A stretch of DNA of 64,000 bases from Rutidosis leptorrhynchoides (Eukaryota > Streptophyta > Magnoliopsida > Asterales > Asteraceae): contig NC_092342.1 of assembly GCF_046630445.1 (NCBI RefSeq), positions 84,513,001-84,577,000 of the forward strand, read 5' to 3'. Both the position numbers and the translations under genes were made by a program. The notes beneath the pieces are model-generated. The model saw only the letters and a program-made list of their open reading frames with translations, was not told the DNA's origin and did no database searches. Positions 35,147 through 46,964 of this stretch are shown in pieces; within the stretch, counting starts at the first letter, position 1; every line of letters begins with the position of its first letter.

Positions 35147-36638
35147 ATAAAACGTCGACAAAACTAGAAAACAAAAGTAGGTGGCCTGATCCAGCTGGCC
35201 ATGCGATCGCATGGCCAGGAAGACCATTCTTCATGCGATCGCATGAAGCCAGAAAACTGGCCAGGTCCTATAAATTCAGCATTTTTTGACGAGTAAAACA
35301 CATCTTTTTCTCTTCTCTTCATCTGTAATATAAATATATATATTTATAATTTTAATTTTAATTTAAGTTTAATAATAATTGGGTTATTGTAAGAAATGTT
35401 TTACGGGTTTTAAGTCGGAACTCTGTCCGGGTAACGCTACGCGATAAATAATCACTGTAAGCTATGTTCTTCCTTTTTAAATTAATGTCTCGTAACTAAG
35501 TTATTATTATGCTTATTTAAGCCAAAGTAATCGTGATGTTGGACTAAAAATTAAGATTGGGTTATTAGATTTTGTACCATAATTAAGGTTTGGACAAAAG
35601 ACCGACACTTGTGGACATTGGACTATTGACTATTAATAGATAGGGGGTATTGTCTAATCGAATGACAACTCATTAGAACCTGTCGAACCTATCTTCAAAT
35701 TAGTTAATCTAATAATTATTAAAATGATTATGTATGTTCTATTTAGTGACGTTTATACGACATCTTTTACGATCATCTAATAAATTATTCGGATTGGGTA
35801 ATTGATTATTCATTCTGATCAAGTGGGTAAATTAATATTCATATCTCATTAAAACAGGGGTGGATTACATACAAGGATAATTGGTGTAATTGTTAACAAA
35901 ATATTAAAACCTTGAATTACGCGCAATCGATAACCTGGTGTAATTATTAAACAAAGTATTAAAACCTTGTTACATTTCGAATCCCTAATTAGTTGGAATA
36001 ATTGACTTCGGGAATAAGGTTAATTTGACGAGCATTTTATAATTATGACTGATGGACTATTATGGACAAAAACCAGATAGGTATCAAATAAATCCAGGAC
36101 AAAGGACAATTAACCCAGATAAATAAATTAAGATCAAAATGTCAAACATCATGGTTACGGAAGTTTAAATAAGCTTAATTGTTTTATTTCATATTTCATC
36201 GTACTTTTATTTACTGTCATTTTATTTACTGCAATTTACTTTATCGCAATTTATTTATTTTTACGCTTTATTTGTATTTTTGTACGCACTTTAATTATTG
36301 TCATTTATTTTTACGCTTAAAATATAAAATCGACAAACCGGTCATTAAACGGTAAAAAACCCCCTTTTATAATAATATTACTATATATAATTATATATAT
36401 TTTATATAAATATAGTTGTTAAAAATATAGCGTTAAACTTAGCTAGCTCCCTGCGGAACGAACCGGACTTACTAAAAACTACACTACTCTATGATTAAGT
36501 ACATTGCCTATAAGTGTTGTAGCAAGGTTTAGGTATATTCCATAAATAAATAAATAAAACTTGTGTAATTTGTATCATATTTTGTGGTATTTCGCAGTAA
36601 AAATAATAACTATTTCGTATACACCGCTGCACACATCA
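34708..36638 (+). repeat. A 5' LTR
   Basis: The LTR is 1931 bp, TGATAG...CACATCA. It contains an AT run (35103-35141), two perfect palindromes (35195-35218 and 35229-35248), a TATA box and short TTTATCGCA-type repeats near 36190-36310. It also has the U5 hairpin region near 36480-36530, whose inner stem is damaged by a G-to-A change. Confidence 0.92.
35195..35275 (+). promoter_or_regulatory. A LTR promoter: paired palindromes and TATA box
   Basis: A perfect 24-bp palindrome (35195-35218) and a perfect 20-bp palindrome (35229-35248) share the core CATGCGATCGCATG. TATAAAT follows at 35269-35275. The B LTR and B's internal promoter have the same core in pairs. Confidence 0.7.
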
Positions 36639-36644
36639 AGTTTT

Positions 36645-36662
36645 TGGCGCCGCTGCCGGGGA
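36645..36662 (+). promoter_or_regulatory. A primer-binding site, tRNA-Asp type
   Basis: TGGCGCCGCTGCCGGGGA is identical to the E1 site and is placed seven bases after the LTR. A long AT-rich leader follows (36663-37428), with several GACG.TTTT repeats and no gene. Confidence 0.85.
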
Positions 36663-37428
36663 CTAGGCGAAACGCTATATCTTTACGCTATATTTTAGTA
36701 AAACTATATTTTTGTAAAAATATATTATTTCTTATTTCATAAAAATATTTTGTATTTATAATAAGTGTTAAAAATAAGTAATTTTTTATTGTATATTTTA
36801 ATCGTTTAATTCGTAATTGTATATTTATCGTTTGTAACTAATTTTAAACTTAGTATTTTGTCATAGTAGCTCTAGATTTTTAGGTTTTGCCGTAAAATCC
36901 CTTAAGTGCTTTTTCTTTAAACTTAGATTTAGGTGCTTTATAATTTTGCGACGCCATTTTAAGATTTTGGTATTTTTTAAGTTATTGCCGTTTTGGATAT
37001 AGAATTCCTTTTAAGCTTTAATACCTTTAGGCGCAACTTTTTAGATTTAGTTTTTAGACTTTTAAGTTTCGACGTTTTTCTTTCTTATTTTTATTTTTCG
37101 ACCTTTTATTTTTCGACATTTTTCGACGCGCTTTTTTTCTTTCTTATTTCTCGACGCTCTAGTTTTTAGAACATAGAATTTTCTATTTCTTCTCTAAAAT
37201 TTCAAAACGAAAAATTATTTTAAGCGGTTAAATTGATAGACATCCAAAATTTTATGGTTCGTAGTAATAGTTGGATTTGTTAGTGGCGAGTTGTGGGCTT
37301 CCTATTTAAAGGGTCCTGGCTACCTGCTGCATCTATTGGCTATTCGAAACGTGGGCAAAATCAGAAAAGTCTATTAATTTGATAACTTATATAATTTTTA
37401 TTTTTATAACTAATAGGATATTCAGTGA

Positions 37429-39294
37429 ATGTACTGAGCAAAACGTTCACCACCTTTCATACGTTCACCACCTGTAACTCAATCAAGACATCCAGCCAAT
37501 ATTGTCGCCGTTGATTTTTCTTTAGAATCGTCATCTAGTCGACCAAGTACTCCAATTCAAATTTCCAATAATTCATTTTTTGAACCCGACCTCACAATTG
37601 AGAATCCGGAGGATATTCAGGGACAATTCAGAGATCCTGAACCACTAATCATTCCTCCTGAACCACAAATCACTCATCCAAAAATTGTCGAGGAAGAAAC
37701 CATTAAATCAGAATCCTCTAGTGATTTGTATTCAATAAATTCAATTATGGAAGTAACGGAACCTCTAAGTATGGAAGATCAAATGAGAGCCACACGCACT
37801 GGCCAAGGTCACGCCATTATTAAGCCAGACATTAATGCGCCAGATTATGAAATCAAAGGACAAATCCTACACATGGTAACTAATCAATGCCAATATAGTG
37901 GTACGCCGAAGGAAGATCCAAACGAACATCTTCGAACCTTTAATATGATCTGTACTCTATTTAAAATCCGAGAAGTGGAGGATGAACAAATCTATCTCAT
38001 GTTATTTCCCTGGACTTTAAAGGGAGAAGTCAAAGATTGGTTAGAATCGTTACCTGAAGGGGCGATTGATACATGGGATGTTTTAGTTGAAAAATTCTTA
38101 AACAATTCTTTCCGGCATCTAAAGCCGTGAGACTTCAAGGAGAAATTGTTACGTTCGCGCAAAAGCCAAATGAAACATTATATGAGGCATGGACAAGATT
38201 TGGAAAGTTGTTGAGAGGATGTCCTCAACATGGTTTAGACACTTAGCAAATAGTACAAATATTCTATCAAGGATGCGATATTACTAACACGAAAAGACAT
38301 CGATATAGCAGCTGGTGGTTCCATTATGAAGAAAACCGCAACTGAAGCTCACAAGATAATTGATAACACAGCCTCCCACTCTCATGAGTGGCATCAGGAA
38401 AAAGATATCTTTCGTTCATCTAAAGCGGCTAGAGCCGATTCTAGCCATGACTTTGATTCCGTTTTCGCAAAAATAGATGCTTTCGAGAGACGAATGGAAA
38501 AGATGAATAAAGATATTCACGCAATACGAATCAGTTGTGAGCAATGCGGTGGACCACACTTAATGATAGATTGTCACATTGAGTAAACCATGGAACAACG
38601 AGAGAATGTTTCCTGCATTAACCAAAGGCCGGGAAATAATTATCAAAATAATTATCAACCGCCAAGGCCAAACTTTAATCGAAATCAAAACATTCTTTAC
38701 AATCCAAATGGACCCAACAATAACTCGTACAACCAACAAGGTCCGAATAACCAACCAACTCAAAACAACACTTTCAATCAACAAAGACCTGGCTTGTATA
38801 AACCACCACAACAAACCGAAGAGAAAAAGTCAAATCTAGAAGAAATGATGGCAAAGCTAATGGAATCTCAAACACAATTTATTACATCTCAAACCCAAAC
38901 AAATGAGAGGTTTGATCAATCATTAAGAACTCAACAAGCTTCTATTTTGAATCAAGAAAAACACGTAGGTACTCTTGCTAGCATGATGAGTGAGAGGGAA
39001 CAAGGAAAGATACCGAGTATTAATGAAGTAAATCCTCAGAATGGGAATGTTAATATGGTGTCAATGAATTCTGAAAAACCAACACCAGAAGATGGGAAGG
39101 TTTTAGATGCGAGTAACAATGAAGAAGTTACACCACCACCAGCACCCGAGTATGTAAAGCAACCATACAGACCACCCATCCCGTTTCCAAGAAAAGGAGT
39201 TGAGTATGAGCAAGTAATAGGTAATAAAGTTTGTGATACCTCTGGAAAGAAGAAGAAGAGTAAGAAAGTACAAGAAACAAAAATCGTAAAGTAA
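37429..39294 (+). pseudogene. gag: A gag, broken
   Basis: The start matches B's gag start, but its third codon is TGA where B has CGA. Reading then stays open to 38130 across the gag capsid-like region ([20 protein letters not shown]). A one-base loss near 38100 shifts the frame, and a TAG lies near 38246. The next fragment (38326-38586) holds the zinc knuckle CEQCGGPHLMIDC, and a small rearrangement near 38575 breaks it. The third fragment (38590-39294) is Asn/Gln-rich and ends in a Lys-rich stretch. It is homologous to the E1 and B gag proteins, but is inactive as it stands. Confidence 0.85.
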
Positions 39295-39297
39295 ACC

Positions 39298-40163
39298 CGG
39301 TGAAGACAGTTCCACCGAAATCTCCACCCAGGGTGGGTGATCTGGGTGAATTTATTGTTCCTTGTCTACTTAGTGATTGTGTCATGTATGATGCACTAGC
39401 AGATTTAGGTGCGAGTGTGAGTGTTATTCCTATTTCATTATATAAGAGATTAGGAGTAGGTGAGTTAAGTCCAACAAAGATGAGTGTCTGACTCTTTGAT
39501 CAAACCAATAGGCACCCAGTTGGAATTGCTGACAACCTACCCGTTCAAGTGGGTAATTTAACCTTTCTAGTCGAATTCATTGTCATTGACATAGAAGAGG
39601 ACTCAATCATTCCTCTAATTTTGGGTCGACCATTCTTAGCGTCCACCGGGGCGTTATTTGATGTAAGAGAGGGTAGAGTGACACTTAGTGATGATGAAAA
39701 ATTGATCACCTTTGTGAGTCGAAAGTCTAAATCTCCACCAACCAAAACCGTTGAATCAACAAAAACGATTGGTAAGAAGCATATTGTTTTACCAACTCCA
39801 ACGGTAGTGCTTAACAATAATAAAATGCCTAAGTGTGGGGAAGATGAAGTAACACCTAATGATGACCTGATAACAAAGAACCCCGCTGTTGATACAAAAT
39901 TAAATGACTCCATTATTAATAGTTTAATGAAGAAACTTATTAAACGGATTCGCGATGCTAGAACCAAGGGGAACTTTAATTTATGTAACCTGTTAGTATC
40001 TAATCTATCGCCCAAAGAAAAGGCGAAACTAGTTGAATTTGTGGATATTACACAGGAATCTGACCAATGGCTTAAAGCAGAAGTCACAGATATGCAAGTT
40101 GATTATGGTCCAAGAGAAATTGACAATGAAGTTAATCAAAAATTCGACACCACAGCTACCTAA
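39298..40163 (+). pseudogene. A protease-like domain and conserved tail domain
   Basis: The segment 39300-39491 encodes a retropepsin-like domain with the ADLGAS active-site motif, then TGA at 39489-39491. The frame resumes and includes [12 protein letters not shown], followed by a spacer and a conserved tail (KLIKRIRDARTKGNF..LSPKEKAKLVEF). It ends at TAA 40161-40163. This protease matches the second, post-integrase protease of element B (50913-51740) better than the normal gag-linked protease of E1 or B. No RT follows, so A depends on another element for replication. The tail domain is unknown to me. Confidence 0.78.
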
Positions 40164-40704
40164 GTGTGGGGAGATTTAGATGTTCTAAAAATAAAATGCT
40201 GCCTAGAGTTAGTTGTTCTCTTCTCGTGTAGTTCCGAGAATGGAATCCGATTGGTCTTTTCCACTAGCAGACACTAAAGAACTAGTTTTCTCCTCCCATT
40301 CTGAATTTTTGTTTTGTAGTTTTTGTATGAAATTAATATGCATTTTTAAATTTAAGTTTTGTGTGAATTTAAAAATAAAATTTACTTTATTTCATTAAGT
40401 TTAAAAAATGATTTCTAAAATTCTTCGTAAGTTAAAGACTTGATCATGGAACCGAAATTTCTTTACCCGAGGGCGGGACGACAAATTTTGTTATCATTAT
40501 TTTTAATTTTATTGATCTAAAGTATACCAAAAAAATTTAAAAAACCCAAAAATCTTTGCTTTTAAAACAATCGCTTTAAAAATGACAAATTTTAAATTTT
40601 GTCGAGGGACGGACTAGGTAAACGTACCGAAACTACCTAAAGTAAAAGGAAACAAAATTTTAAAAAAATTATTCATTTAAATTGTTTTAATAAATAAAGG
40701 TTTT

Positions 40705-40790
<86 letters not shown>

Positions 40791-40997
40791 ATATATGTTT
40801 GTAGTTTATCATATATAGAAAACAAGGTAAAATAGCGCACTTTCAAAGACTGACATTAAGTTCAGCAAAAGCTACTAATTTTGACGACAAGACGCAAAAT
40901 ATCAAATGTGATATAAAATAATATGTTGCAAACTCGGTATTTTTAATCACTTTTCTACACTAATCACCCTCATGAATTTATAATTATAGTCTGATTT

Positions 40998-41040
40998 CAT
41001 GCAAATGAGGGCATTGCATGATCTCAAGTGTGGGGAAGGG
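40998..41040 (+). promoter_or_regulatory. A internal hairpin plus PPT-like motif
   Basis: CATGCAAATG (40998-41007), loop AGGG and CATTGCATG (41012-41020) pair with one bulged base. ATCTCAAGTGTGGGGAAGGG follows. The E1 and B versions keep the fold with different stem bases. Confidence 0.65.
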
Positions 41041-42563
41041 TTATAAATTCTCTCGAGTTTACACTTAGTTTAATTGCCAAATTTGTGAAAATTTGAAAAA
41101 TTTTCAACTAAATGAATTCAAAATCATGTTTATACATATTTATGAACAATAAAACTAGGTGTTAATGCCGAAATTATTGTTACCTCGGAGAGAACATAAA
41201 TGGAGAAACAACCAAAAATGCCAGAATTCATTTAAAATGGAATAGAGGAGAATAAAAAGGCAAAGAAAAATATAAATAAAAGCTAAGTGTGGGAAGAATT
41301 TACCAAGTTATTCAAAACATATATCATATATGTTTGTACAAGATTATTACAGGTACTTTTGTTTTAGACGATTTTAATCAGTTTTACCTAATTTACTGTA
41401 ATATATTTGAAAGAATAGATGGATCTACAAGATGAATCAATTCCATTATTAAAAGGAAGTAAAGTCTTCCGAAAAAGACACGCGCTTCTTGATTTAGGTC
41501 AAGAAGTTGTCGTCCAGACCAGCTGTAGGTTGACGAAAAATCTAGAAAAGTCATCTCTAAAATCAGCAGGAAATCCACGGACCTCAGCATCAAACAGGGT
41601 CGCCAAGTGGTCAGACTTATCCTAACCATGAAAGGATCTGTCTCGTAAAATGGAGAGGGCGCCGTGCAAATTAGCTTGATAAGACTAATGAATCAGACCT
41701 CCAGAAAGGATAATCTCCTTAAAGATTAAAAATCAACTTCGAAGCCTGATATTACTCAATCCTTGAGATTGACTTTAAAGATTGAGAATTACAAACTCAT
41801 GGAATTCAATGATATCTAAACTCGAGCTTGAACGAGAAAATATTTTGATCAAAATTAAAACCGATTTGTTTTCTGAAAACCCATTTTCAATGCGTTCATT
41901 ACCATGGAACGTAAAATCCTAGGAATTCGCCTGAAATTCATTAGGTCACCTGAACCAAATCGGGTGTCAACCGTAAGAACGGTGGTTGCATAGCATGGTC
42001 GAAGACAGGACCTTATGCCAGACTGAAAAACTATAGGGTGATATTTACTATTGCTCCTACAAAGGATAGTAATTGCATCCGACACGATATAGACCATAAT
42101 TAAAAGCATGTCACGGGACATTGACTTAACAGTTGCTTGTTCAACGCTTTCCTTTACAACTGGACAGTAGTTTACCAAAAAGGTAATATACGGAGCAAGT
42201 AAACTGGACGTGTTGCTTTCCCAATACAAGGTTAGCAAGTGGGTGACACAAAACCGCAAGTTTTGAACTAAAATTTTAAAATATGAAACCCACACAACCC
42301 ACAAAAATATTTTGCAAACACCGGTGAAGGTTTATTCCGGAAAACTTATCTAGGGTAAAAGCTAGAATGAATTTTCAAAAGATCAAATGTTTTCATAAAG
42401 ATCCAATTTCCCTAAAGGATCTAAATTTTTATAGTGATGTGGGACTGTAAACCACATCGTTACTATCATTGTTTATACCGCTGTATCAAAATCACTGATG
42501 TATAAAGTGTGAGAATAAAAAAAAGTGATTTGAGTGAAGTGTGATTTTATTTCAAGTTATGTA

Positions 42564-42601
42564 TTGCTTGAGGATAAGCAACGCTCAAGTGTGGGGATAT
42601 T
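42564..42601 (+). promoter_or_regulatory. A terminal hairpin and polypurine tract
   Basis: TTGCTTG, AGGA and TAAGCAA (42564-42581) are followed by CTCAAGTGTGGGGATATT, which runs to the LTR start at 42602. Confidence 0.8.
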
Positions 42602-42881
42602 TGATAGTGCTCCAAATGAACATATATTTAGGCACAATATCCTTCCAATATGTAAAGATTTTAGTTGCAATTGTTCTATTTTTATGTAATATTCGTTTAA
42701 ATAAATAAGTGCGAAGACAAAAGAAGAAAACTACGATTTAAAGACGCAAATGACCAAAAAGCTCAAATGTACAAGATATAATTCAAGTGGTTCAATTTAT
42801 TGATGAGAAACGTCCAAAAATGATAAGAGTACAAGCCGCAAAACGCAAAGTACAAGATATTAAATAGTACGCAGGGACGTT
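42602..42881 (+). repeat. A 3' LTR, first 280 bp, cut by element B
   Basis: It matches 34708-34987 and stops at ACGTT, the target duplication of B (42877-42881). The rest of this LTR is at 63204-64000 and beyond. Confidence 0.9.
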
Positions 42882-44826
42882 TGATGTTATGCGAGGGGTA
42901 TATGAAATAGTATTAATTTTACTACGAAATACTATTAAATATGATACAATTTTACACAAGATATTTATTTATTTATAGAATGGATATACCTAAACCTTGC
43001 TACAACACTTATAGGCAGTGTACCTAATCGTACAGTAGTGTAGTTTTTAGTAAGTCCGGTTCGTTCCACAGAGATCTTTTAAACAAGCTTAACGCTATAT
43101 TTTTAAAACTATATTTGTAAAAATACAAAAATATATATAAGTAGTATTATTATTATAAAAGGGGGGGTTTTTACCGTTTAGTGACCGGTTTGTCGATTTT
43201 AAAACTTAAGTCGCAGTTAAAACCTAATGTAAAATATTAAAAATAAAAGATTTAATTTAAAGCATAAAGTAAATAACGATAATGAAATTGCGATAAATAA
43301 AAGTGCGATAATTAAAAAGTACGATAATTAAAAGTGTAATTAAATACAATGACAATAAATAAAAGTGCGATAATTAAAAGTGCAATTAAATATGAAATAA
43401 AGGAATTATGCTTATTTAAACTTCCATAATCATGATGTTTGACGTGTTGATTTTTAGTTTATTCTCATGGGTTAATTGTTCTTTGTCCTGGATTATTCAA
43501 TATGTCCATACAGAATTTGTCCATAATAGTCCATCAGTCATAATCATAAAATGCAGAAGTCTTCGTCAAATTATTCTTATTCCCGAAGTCAAATATTCCA
43601 ACTAATTGGGGATTCGAATTGTAACAAGGTCTTAATACTTTGTTTAATGAATATACCAGGTTATCGACTGCGTGTAAACCAAGGTTTTACTACTTTGTTA
43701 ACAATTACACCAATTACCCTTGAATATAATCCACCCCTGTTTCAACAAGTCTATTAACTATTAATCCAGTTCCGTGTCCGGTAAAATGAACAATTATTGG
43801 TATTTATAGATGTCCCGCCCACCGTACCCAGTCAAGCGTATATGGTTATATATAAATACGTCAAATTATAAGTCTATATATTAAATTAACGAGGTATCAT
43901 TTAGTTAATATAAAGCCCATTAATAGTCCATAGTCTAATTTCTACAAGTGTCGTTCTTTTATCCAAACCCCAATTATGGTACAAAGCCCAATTACCCAAT
44001 TTTAATATTTAGCCCAACATCATGATTACTTCGGCATTAAATAAGCATAATAATAACTTAGCTACGAGACATTAATTTAAAAATAACATTAACCATAACT
44101 TACAGTGATTAAAAATAGCGTAGCGTTACACGGACAGAATTTTGACTTACACCCTTACAACATTCGCTATCATACCCTTATTATTAGAATTTAAAATTAA
44201 AATTAAAATTAAAATATAATATATATATATACGTGAGTGAGATAGAGAGATAGGATGATATATCAGTCGACCAGAGCATGCTTTTATAGGAATGTGGCCT
44301 GGTACTATTCACCATGCGATCGCATGGCTTTATAACTGCCAGGCCATGCGATCGCATGGCCTGCTTTTCCAGCTCACATGAGCTTGTTTCTTTTGCCGAC
44401 GGTTTTTAAATATAATATATAATATATAAATAATTTTAAGAATTATTTAAATATTATATTATATTTATGTGCATAGTTGACTTGTAATTTTTAGTCCGTT
44501 GCGTCGAGCGTCGAGAGTTGACTTTGGTCCCAGTTTCGGATTTTCGAGCGTCCTTTCGTACAATTTAATATCTTGTATTTTGCGTTTAGCGTCTTGTACT
44601 CTTGTAATTTTGAGACATTTCTCATCAATAATTTGAACCACTTTGATTGTACTTTGTACTTTTGTGCTTTTTGGTCGTTTGCGTCTTCAATTCGTCGAAT
44701 CTATCTTTTGTCTTCACCTTTTATTATTTAAACAAATATCACTTGTAAATAGAACAATTGCAACTAAAAGCTTGTCTTTCTTGAGGGATAATGCTATGAA
44801 ATATATGTTCATTTTTAGCATTATCA
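42882..44826 (-). repeat. B 3' LTR
   Basis: The LTR is 1945 bp, reading TGATAATGC...on the minus strand. It has a perfect 16-bp palindrome (44312-44327), a perfect 24-bp palindrome (44340-44363), and a TATA box (plus-strand TTTTATA at 44282-44288). It also has the U5 hairpin at about 43000-43045 and short GCGATAATTAAAAGT repeats at 43285-43400. Confidence 0.93.
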
Positions 44827-46964
44827 AATATTCCCACACTTGAGAGTTGCTTGTCCTCAAGCAATATAGTCTTGAAATAAAAATACTAGAATCACTTCTT
44901 TATTCTTCACACTTTATACATCAGTAATTTCTATACGGCGGTATAAACAATGGTAGTAACGTTGTGGTTTACAGTCCCACATGACTATAAAAATTTAGAT
45001 CCTTTAAGGAAATTGGATCTTTATGAAAACATTTGATCTTTTGAAAATTTAATCTAGCTTTTACCCTAGATAAGTTTTCCGGAATAACCCTTCACCGGTG
45101 TTTGCAAATTATTTTTGTGGGTTTGGTGGGTTTCAGATTTGAAAATTTTAGCTCAAAACTTATGGTTTTGTGTCACCCACTTGCTAACCTTGTATTGGGA
45201 AAGTAACACGTCCAGTATACTTGCTCCGTATATTACCTTTCGGTAAACTACCGTCCAGTTGTAAAGGAAAGCGTTGAATAAGCAACTGTTAAGGCAATGT
45301 CCCCTGACATGCTTTTAATTATGGTCTATAACGTGTCGGATGCAATTACTATCCTTGGTAGAAGCAATAGTAAAGCTCACCCTTATAATTTTTCAGTCTG
45401 GCACAAGGTCCTGTCTTTGACCATGTTATGCAACCACCGTTCTTACGGTTGACACCCGATTTGGTTCAGGTGACCTTATGAATTCCAGGTGAATTCCTAG
45501 AATTTTATGTTCAATGGTAATGAACGCATTGAAAATGGGTTTTTAGAAAACAAATCGGTTTGTAATTTGATCAAAATATTTTCTCGTTCAAGCTCGAGTT
45601 TAGATATCATCGAATTCCATGAGTTTGTAATTCTCAATCTTTAAGGTCAATCTCTAGGATTGAGTAATATCAGTCTTAAAAGCTGATTTTGATCTTTTAA
45701 GGAGATTATCCTTTCTGGGGATCTGATTCATTAGTCTTATCAAGCTAATTTGCACGGCGCCCTCCCCATTTTACGAGACAGATCCTTTCATGGTTAGGAT
45801 AAGTCTGACCACTTGGCGACCCTGTTTAATGCTGAGGTCCGTGGATTTCCTGCTGATTTTAGTGATGACTTTTCTAGATTTTCGTCAACCTACAGCTGGT
45901 CAGGACGACAACTTCATGACCTAAATCAAGAAGCGCGTGTCTTTTTTGGAAGACTTTACTTCCTTTTAATGATGGAATTGATTCATCGTGTAGATCCATC
46001 TTTCTTTCAAATATATTACAGTTTTCCGGGTAAAACATTTAATTTTGTCCAAAACAAAAGTATCTTTAGTTATTTGTACAAAAATATGTGATATATGTTT
46101 TAAATAACTTGATAATTTTTTTCCCACACTTGGCTTTTATTTTCCTTTATTTGCCTTTTTATTGTCCTCTATTCCATTTTAAATGAATTCTAATATTTTG
46201 GGTTGTTTCTCAATTTATGTCCTTTCCGAGGTAACAATAATTTTGGTATTAACACCTAGTTTTATCGTTCATAAATATGTATAAACATGATTTTGAATTC
46301 ATTTAATTGAAAATTTTGAAAATTTTACTAGAATTGGGTAGTCAGTATATAAGACTAGGGCTGTTCTTTATTATCAGAGAGCACTAGATTCTAATAAAAC
46401 TACTGCGTTACTAGTATTTCTAATGGTAACCAAGTGTATAAGTCAAAAAATTTTTAAATCCGAAAGAATTTAACCCCTTCTCACACTTAAGATCTTGCAA
46501 TGCCCTCATTTGCAAGAAATCAGTAACAATTTAAGTTATTGAGGGTGATTAGCGTAGAAAAATGATTAAATTTTACCAAAGTTTCCAAACATATTGGCGT
46601 TTGTTTGTTGAATGATAAATAGTGCACATCAATTGTTCATTCCGTCTTGTTGTTACATCATATTTGTTTTTCGTTTTGTCATCAAAATTAGTAGCTTTTG
46701 CTGAACTTAATGCCAGTCTTTGAAAATGCGCTGTTTTATCCTGTTGTGTACATGAAATAAAATACATACAATACAAATATAAACATGCATGGTAATTTGA
46801 AATGGGACTTAAAATCCCACTTTCAAATCAAATATGAAATATTAGTACAAAATAATTAAAATATTAAACAATACAATAAAAGTATCAAAATATAATGTGT
46901 TTAAACATAAATAAATAAAAATAATTAAAAGATAATAATCATAAAAATACCAACGGGAACTATG
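44827..46964 (-). other. B 3' non-coding region with PPTs
   Basis: The terminal PPT and hairpin lie at 44827-44864 (arms TTGCTTG and CAAGCAA). The conserved block with hairpin ACCGT-TCTT-ACGGT (plus-strand reading) is at 45436-45449. The internal hairpin and PPT are at 46474-46516, and the AAGTTCAGCAAAA motif is at about 46690-46715. No gene is seen. Confidence 0.7.
46474..46516 (-). promoter_or_regulatory. B internal hairpin plus PPT-like motif
   Basis: On the minus strand CTTGCAAATG-AGGG-CATTGCAAG is followed by ATCTTAAGTGTGAGAAGGGG. Relative to element A, the second stem pair is swapped on both strands, which keeps pairing. Confidence 0.65.

Larger units (their letters stand above)
40164..42601 (+). 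other. A 3' non-coding region
   Basis: No gene is seen. The contents are an AT run of about 80 bases (40708-40787), the shared AAGTTCAGCAAAAGCTACT motif (40859-40877), and a hairpin plus internal PPT (40998-41040). The conserved block is at about 41889-42030, with hairpin ACCGT-AAGA-ACGGT at 41970-41983. The terminal hairpin and PPT are at 42564-42601. The order matches the E1 3' region. Confidence 0.7.

Noticed and set aside
35195..35248. CRISPR-like or phage attachment repeats
   Set aside because: These are two palindromes per promoter without regular spacers, in a plant LTR upstream of a TATA box.
39545..40087. 180-codon minus-strand ORF over the A protease
   Set aside because: It is a shadow of the plus-strand protease and tail frame, which has homologues in A' and B.
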